Both the position numbers and the translations under genes were made by a program. Shown piece by piece: positions 14,893 through 18,864 of a DNA stretch of 18,864 nucleotides. Position 1 is the stretch's first letter; each line of letters starts with the position of its first letter. A model generated the notes under the pieces. That model did no database searches and was not told where the DNA came from. It saw only the letters and a program-made list of their open reading frames with translations. Origin of the DNA: UBA1426 sp050953365 (lineage in GTDB: Bacteria > Bacillota > Clostridia > Peptostreptococcales > Anaerovoracaceae); assembly GCA_050953365.1 (NCBI GenBank), contig JBMNMN010000020.1, positions 1 through 18,864 of the forward strand, written 5' to 3'.

Positions 14893-15861
14893 CTAAAGGA
14901 AAATTTCGCCCTTTGCCAGAATGGCTCCCGATCCCCCTATGCGAATCTTCACATCTGCATCCACATCTGCATCCACATCCACATCCGCTTCCGCTTCGCC
15001 CGCACTGATTGTACTCAGGATGACCGATGGCCGTCCCATGGCCTCCCCTTGCAGGAATTTACAGCTTGAACCCTCATCGATCAGTGCATTTTTGTAAAGA
15101 TAATAAGTCAGAGCGCCATTAGCGGTTCCCGTGGCAGCTTCTTCATCTATTCCCACTGCCGGCGCAAAGTTCCGGCAATAGGCAGTGACTTGGCCCATCT
15201 CGCAAGCGCCTTCACAGCAGTTCTCGCCAATCAATCCTTCCCCTAACGCAAAGGCATGAACACCGACCACATTATAAGCGTTGGAAAGCTTGGCCAATGC
15301 GGAAAAATCCGGGTTAATTCGCTCAAGATCTTTTACGTCCGATACAGGAAGTATGATATCCGGAAGGCCGGTGGATATAATCTCGGGATAAAGATCCCAT
15401 TCTCCCTCCAAAGATACCTTTCCAGCGCTTTCAGACAGCCCCATTACGCCATACAGCTCTCTCAGCGCATTTTCTTCCCGGATAGCGCCCAGGACTCTCG
15501 GTGTAGCCATATCCATCAGAACAAATCCGTCTTCAACACCGATTTCCAACTCACCGGCTAATGTTTCCGCCAAATAGCTTGTGGACGCCGACACTAAGCC
15601 TTCCTGCTGCAGCGCATAAAAAGACCCTATCGTAGCATGTCCACATAGATCTACTTCTTCCGTAGGTGTGAAATAACGCAGTTGAAAACGGCCTCCGGCC
15701 TTCGGAAGAATGAAAGCCGTCTCAGAATAACGGAGCTCCGCTGCCGTTTTTCGCATCACTTCATCGGTCGGGTATTTCTCCCCTGCGGACAAGATCACCA
15801 CTCCCGCAGGATTTCCGCCGAATATCCGCTCTGCAAAGGCATCCACGATATAGAACCGCAT
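14893..15861 (-). CDS. PhzF-family isomerase/epimerase-like protein
   Basis: A 322-residue member of the PhzF / diaminopimelate-epimerase-fold family. Two similar halves enclose the active site. Visible motifs are the start FYIVDAFAERIFGGNPAGV, the catalytic-type Glu47 in RYSETAFIL, DLCGHATIGS (71-80) and EEAATGTANGALTYYLYK (240-257). PhzF itself isomerises trans-2,3-dihydro-3-hydroxyanthranilate in phenazine synthesis. No phenazine genes are here, so the substrate is unknown. Two features depart from relatives. A Cys-rich stretch, ENCCEGACEMGQ, lies at about 213-224. An acidic Asp-Val/Ala run at 288-304, near the C-terminus, is encoded by a hexanucleotide repeat. The start at 15861 has AAGGGGGG five to six bases upstream. 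It is a single gene with an extended -10 promoter at 15900-15905. Confidence 0.88.
   Translation of the reverse strand: MRFYIVDAFAERIFGGNPAGVVILSAGEKYPTDEVMRKTAAELRYSETAFILPKAGGRFQLRYFTPTEEVDLCGHATIGSFYALQQEGLVSASTSYLAETLAGELEIGVEDGFVLMDMATPRVLGAIREENALRELYGVMGLSESAGKVSLEGEWDLYPEIISTGLPDIILPVSDVKDLERINPDFSALAKLSNAYNVVGVHAFALGEGLIGENCCEGACEMGQVTAYCRNFAPAVGIDEEAATGTANGALTYYLYKNALIDEGSSCKFLQGEAMGRPSVILSTISAGEAEADVDVDADVDADVKIRIGGSGAILAKGEIFL
14951..14998. repeat. In-frame hexanucleotide repeat inside the PhzF-family gene
   Basis: Eight 6-base units run in tandem: ACATCT, GCATCC, ACATCT, GCATCC, ACATCC, ACATCC, GCTTCC, GCTTCG. The first four form two exact 12-base repeats. On the coding strand they specify alternating Asp-Val/Ala and Glu-Ala (residues 288-304). 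Unit gain or loss keeps the frame and changes the protein by two residues. Confidence 0.85.
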
Positions 15862-15899
15862 AATAACCCCCCTTTCTATTTCCCAAAACCAACAAGATA

Positions 15900-15908
15900 A
15901 TTATAGCA
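15900..15908 (-). promoter_or_regulatory. Extended -10 promoter of the PhzF-family gene
   Basis: The minus strand reads TGC then TATAAT (15900-15905), an extended -10 with no clear -35. Transcription would start near 15893, leaving a leader of about 32 bases. The rest of the 308-base gap to the SLH gene holds the terminator at 16011-16039 and the repeats at 16052-16124, and no gene. Confidence 0.5.
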
Positions 15909-16010
15909 AAAGATCTGCATGAGGGACAGCCCCTAAAAAGCTACGTACAACCGTTGAATTTACACGTCTCATCAACAGAATCAGAAAGTGTAAATACGGT
16001 TAAGGCAAAA

Positions 16011-16039
16011 GCAGCCACGGGAACAGATCCCGTGGCTGC
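16011..16039 (-). terminator. Terminator downstream of the SLH-C39 gene
   Basis: GCAGCCACGGGA (16011-16022) and TCCCGTGGCTGC (16028-16039) form a perfect 12-bp GC-rich stem with a 5-base loop. On the minus strand TTTTGCCTT follows. It lies about 130 bases beyond the stop codon of the SLH protein gene, with imperfect repeats in between. Confidence 0.85.
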
Positions 16040-16051
16040 ATGCTTGCATCA

Positions 16052-16124
16052 CACCGTGCCAATAGCGCCATACTGTGGCCGTATGGCTTCATTGCACCGT
16101 TTCAATGGCGCCATACCGTGGTCG
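16052..16124. repeat. Imperfect 30-bp direct repeat with 43-bp period
   Basis: The segments 16052-16081 and 16095-16124 share 25 of 30 bases by my count. Both begin CACCGT and contain GCGCCATAC and GTGG. The first copy also forms a hairpin, GCCATAC (16067-16073) with GTATGGC (16081-16087). They lie in the 3' untranslated region of the SLH gene, before its terminator. Confidence 0.6.
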
Positions 16125-16169
16125 CATCACACTATTTGTGCCGATATGACCACACCGGCGCAGCAGTCA

Positions 16170-18329
16170 TTATTTGGCTGCAGGGCTCATGACAACAAAT
16201 GCCGCCCAGTCTACATCTTCATCATAGCTGTTGCCCCAGTCGTAGATCAGTCTCTCGAAGGACTCGATGACGTATCCGTTCTGATTATGGTCCGTTGTAT
16301 CATAAGGATCCATCAGCAGAACTACATCATCGCAGGTACCCTCCGTACCCATGTTGTCATAGCCGATGACCACCTGGTAATGGCCGCCCCACTCATGCCA
16401 CATGACCATGACGGGAATGCCCTTCGAAAGGAAGTACGGAATCATTTCACCGAGATCGATGTACTCTCCGTCCACTACAATTCCGCACTCGAAATCGGAA
16501 TCGCCCTCAACGATATCATAGGAAGACTTCACATCCCACTCGCCGGGGAGCTGCTCGATGACATTCAGCATCTCCTGAATCGTTGTGCCCGGCAGACCGT
16601 CCGTCTTGTTGCGCAGCTTCGCCAGATCGATTTCGTTCATGTCTCCCCGCATGCCGAACCACTCAAGCACCGAAAGCATGGAGGTTACACCACAAGTGTA
16701 TTCCGTAGCCTGCTGAATGCTCTTGTAATTTTCCAGCACGATTCTCGTAGCGGTAGATTTCAGATTATAAACGTCCACATTTTTGTAGTAAGGCGAATAT
16801 TTATAGTCTGCCATACGGAAAGCATCCGCGGAAGCCGGTCCCGACAGTCCGTCAGATCCGAACCAGTTGGGATAATCCGTCGAATAGGGCTCCATCGCAT
16901 CAAGCTCCTTAAGTGCAGCAGCCAGACCATCACCGTATGGAATCATATGGGTATCTGTAAATCTTCCAGTGTTCTTCATGTCGTCTTTAATTCCGGCACC
17001 CATGACCAGCTCTTTACCGTCGACTCCTTCCGGTGTGGCAACCAAGAAAATTCCGTAATCAAAATCAGGATCCCAACCGGCGCTCCAATCCCAGATCAGC
17101 CTCTCTGCCGATTGAATCAGATAACCGTCCTGATGATGGTCCGTGGTATCGTAAGGATCTGCAAGGATGAGAACGTCGTCAGCTGTGATTTCCGTTCCCA
17201 TAGTGTCGTAACCGATAATTACCTGATAGTGGCCGCCCCAATCGTTCCATCCGACGATAATGGGCTTGCCTTCCTTCAGGATCTGAGGTACCAGGTCAAA
17301 AAGATTTACACGCTCGCCCTTATAGGTTGCATAGGGATAGGCGCCGTCGTCCCAGTCGATCTCCGCATCATAAGTGGAATAGAGATCCCATTTCTGGCCC
17401 ATGTGCTTTTCCAGGCCCTCAAAGATATTTATCATCTGCCGCAGGGAGGTGGCTCCCGGTTGATCTTTCTGGCGCAGCGCTACCAAGTCCATTTCGTTGA
17501 GATCCCCACGCATGTCATACCACTCGAGAACCATCAGCGCTGAAGCGGGACCGCAAGTCCACCCGTTGGTCTGCTGTGTCGTTTTGAAGTTGGTGAGTAT
17601 GGTCAGATTTTCACTGGATGTCGCATTATAGAAGTCAGGAATCTGCCAGTATTGCGAATTCAGGATGGAAGGTGTGCTGTCGGTAACAGCTCCCTCAAGG
17701 CCGTACTCGTTGATAAGGCGCTCGCCATAAGGAATCTGCCATTCTTCATAGGAATAAGGCGGCGTCGTGTGTCTCAGAAGCATGGTGTCATCTTCATCGC
17801 CGTCAATAGGCAGGTCCATTGCTCTATAAAGCATAAGGGCCACATCGCCTCTGGTTGCGCCTTCAGCTCCTCCCGTTATGCCTTCAAGGATTCCCAATTC
17901 CTTTCCTTTGTTAACGTAATTTGCCGGCCAGTTGTCTCCCACATCTTCGTTGGTATAACCGAGGGCCCGCACGATCATTGTAATCGCTTCATTGTAAGAT
18001 ACGGGTTTCTGAGGCTTAAAGGACTTATCCGGATAGCCCACTACAATATCCAGTTTGTCAGCGTATCCTACATAGCCCTTTGCCCAATGTGAACCCACAT
18101 CCGAGAGGCCGCTGGCATACATGCGGATCGCATCATCGTCCAGTTCCAAAGCCGTAATGAGTAACTTCGCCAATTCCGCCCGGGTGATGGTATCGTCGGG
18201 GCGGAATGTGCCGTCGGGATACCCGTGGATAATTCCAAGGTCTGTCAATGCAGCAACCGCTTCTTCATATTCCGTATCCACCACATCGGCGGGTACTGCA
18301 CCGAAAGCCATGCCAAAACTGCCTAGCAC
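16170..18329 (-). CDS. S-layer-homology protein with two tandem C39-like cysteine peptidase domains (start region interrupted)
   Basis: The open frame is 719 residues from a GTG at 18329. Residues 1-10 are the tail of a signal peptide. Three SLH modules follow (about 17-65, 72-125 and 130-175, e.g. LGIIHGYPDGTFRPDDTITR), which anchor proteins to wall polysaccharide. Two copies of a C39-like (papain-fold) domain come next. Copy 1 has Cys259 (TNGWTCGPAS), His367 (DWGGHYQVIIGYD) and Asp391 (ADPYDTTDH). Copy 2 has Cys546 (TEYTCGVTS), His650 (EWGGHYQVVIGYD) and Asp674 (MDPYDTTDH). Both triads look intact, so a surface peptidase is likely, though the substrate is unknown. The natural start is clearly the ATG at 18368 with AAGGAGG upstream, but codon 6 is TAA. 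The GTG has no ribosome binding site and would lack the charged signal-peptide start. As written, the gene is probably not exported. Confidence 0.8.
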   Translation of the reverse strand: MLGSFGMAFGAVPADVVDTEYEEAVAALTDLGIIHGYPDGTFRPDDTITRAELAKLLITALELDDDAIRMYASGLSDVGSHWAKGYVGYADKLDIVVGYPDKSFKPQKPVSYNEAITMIVRALGYTNEDVGDNWPANYVNKGKELGILEGITGGAEGATRGDVALMLYRAMDLPIDGDEDDTMLLRHTTPPYSYEEWQIPYGERLINEYGLEGAVTDSTPSILNSQYWQIPDFYNATSSENLTILTNFKTTQQTNGWTCGPASALMVLEWYDMRGDLNEMDLVALRQKDQPGATSLRQMINIFEGLEKHMGQKWDLYSTYDAEIDWDDGAYPYATYKGERVNLFDLVPQILKEGKPIIVGWNDWGGHYQVIIGYDTMGTEITADDVLILADPYDTTDHHQDGYLIQSAERLIWDWSAGWDPDFDYGIFLVATPEGVDGKELVMGAGIKDDMKNTGRFTDTHMIPYGDGLAAALKELDAMEPYSTDYPNWFGSDGLSGPASADAFRMADYKYSPYYKNVDVYNLKSTATRIVLENYKSIQQATEYTCGVTSMLSVLEWFGMRGDMNEIDLAKLRNKTDGLPGTTIQEMLNVIEQLPGEWDVKSSYDIVEGDSDFECGIVVDGEYIDLGEMIPYFLSKGIPVMVMWHEWGGHYQVVIGYDNMGTEGTCDDVVLLMDPYDTTDHNQNGYVIESFERLIYDWGNSYDEDVDWAAFVVMSPAAK

Positions 18330-18368
18330 CAGAGACAGTGCCAGAAATACTTATAGTAATCGCCTCAT
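18330..18368 (-). pseudogene. Signal-peptide start of the SLH gene with an in-frame TAA
   Basis: From the ATG at 18366-18368, preceded by AAGGAGG at eight bases, the minus strand encodes MRRLL, stop, VFLALSLVLGSFGMAFGA, continuous with the SLH protein. The stop is TAA at 18351-18353. Removing it gives a textbook signal peptide with a basic n-region and hydrophobic core, so the stop interrupts what was one gene. The cause is either a point mutation (for example TCA to TAA) or a sequence error. Confidence 0.85.
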
Positions 18369-18425
18369 GAACTTACCCTCCTTTTTTCTGCTTTAATGCG
18401 TTAGTGCTCTTTTTCAGTTAAATTC

Positions 18426-18453
18426 ATTATAGCAGAAGTAATCGCTATATCAA
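18426..18453 (-). promoter_or_regulatory. Promoter of the SLH-C39 gene
   Basis: On the minus strand TTGATA (18448-18453), a 16-base spacer and TATAAT (18426-18431) preceded by TGC form a strong, extended -10 promoter. The start would be near 18419, with a leader of about 50 bases. The promoter and ribosome binding site both look intact despite the nonsense codon. Confidence 0.75.
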
Positions 18454-18577
18454 GAATTTTCAGGCAATTCAATGCATTTTAAATAGCATGCTGCCACGGT
18501 CCATTCACGACATCCCTTTCCCCCCTGTCCCTTGGAACAATAATTGAACAACAATAACCTTATCACCGAAAGCTTTC

Positions 18578-18864
18578 TTGCCTTCTGCCCCTCCGGGCAG
18601 CGAAAAACTTAGGCCTAATCCGAATTTCGTTGCCTTCTCACCTCTTTAGGCAACGAGATACCGCATTACCATCGGCGCATAGTTGCCTTCTGCCCCTCTG
18701 AGCAGCGAAAAACTTAGGCCTAATCCAAATTTCGTTGCCTTCCTACCTCTTTAGGCAACGAGATACCGCATTACCATTTGTTCCTAGTTGCCTTCTGCCC
18801 CTCCGGGCAACGAAGAATTTATGTTTAACCCGAATTTCGTTGCCTTCTCACCTCTTTAAGCAAC
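18578..18864. repeat. 105-bp tandem repeat array with alternating hairpins
   Basis: Copies begin at 18578, 18683 and 18788. The third is cut by the window end. Copies 1 and 2 match at about 95 of 105 bases. Each unit has two half-units starting TTGCCTTC, at 18578, 18630, 18683, 18735, 18788 and 18840, a 52-53-base step. Half-unit B is a clear hairpin, CGTTGCC (18628-18634) with GGCAACG (18649-18655). Half-unit A is a weaker one (TTGCC with GGCAG or GGCAA). Between them in copies 1 and 2 lies the palindrome TTAGGCCTAA. No open frame or known RNA was recognised. The sequence 18454-18577 shows nothing else. Confidence 0.85.

Noticed and set aside
14893..15861. Phenazine biosynthesis gene
   Set aside because: The family is broad and no other phz gene is nearby; family-level naming only.
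15954..17543. 529-codon open frame on the plus strand opposite the SLH-C39 gene
   Set aside because: It is a shadow of the minus-strand gene, which has recognisable domains; the translated product has no motif and starts inside an intergenic terminator region.
16170..18368. Frameshift in the SLH gene
   Set aside because: The frame is the same before and after the interruption; it is a single nonsense codon, not an indel.
18578..18864. CRISPR array
   Set aside because: The regular 52-53-base step looks CRISPR-like, but the would-be spacers repeat between units, two repeat types alternate, and no cas gene is present.

Overview
The window reads as chromosomal DNA of a moderately low-GC, Gram-positive anaerobe of the class Clostridia. 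The support is strong AGGAGG-type ribosome binding sites, a CwlD spore-cortex amidase (so probably a spore former), an S-layer-homology surface protein, a split ThrE exporter, FeoAB, and a CofE-like ligase of a kind common in Firmicutes. Genus assignment is not possible from sequence alone. No rRNA, tRNA, CRISPR array, transposase or phage gene was seen.

Layout. 1-1728: a terminator and a minus-strand saccharopine-dehydrogenase-family gene resembling carboxy(nor)spermidine dehydrogenase. 1729-3601: a 512-residue AraC regulator with a GH39-like tail, and a regulatory region holding dyads and a cluster of DnaA boxes. 3602-6427: cwlD (minus), then divergently an AlaX-type tRNA editing protein and a small membrane protein. 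6463-9483: a secreted lytic transglycosylase and a putrescine aminotransferase, each separated by clear hairpin terminators. 9516-12232: a CofE-like ligase with a long structured leader, divergent from a two-subunit ThrE exporter. 12268-14791: feoA-feoB with a promoter overlapped by a DtxR-like dyad. 14893-15861: a PhzF-family gene containing an in-frame hexanucleotide repeat. 16011-18453: an SLH protein carrying two tandem C39-like cysteine peptidase domains, whose signal peptide is broken by an in-frame TAA. 18578 to the end: a 105-bp tandem repeat array built from alternating hairpins.

The genes do not form one pathway. Themes are amine and amino-acid metabolism (CASDH-like dehydrogenase, PatA, ThrE pair), cell wall and surface (CwlD, transglycosylase, SLH-C39), translation quality control (AlaX) and ferrous iron uptake (FeoAB). 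Most transcription units are short, with their own promoter and terminator. The best leads are the interrupted SLH signal peptide behind an apparently intact promoter, the hairpin repeat array, the DnaA-box cluster away from dnaA, and the structured leader of the CofE-like gene.
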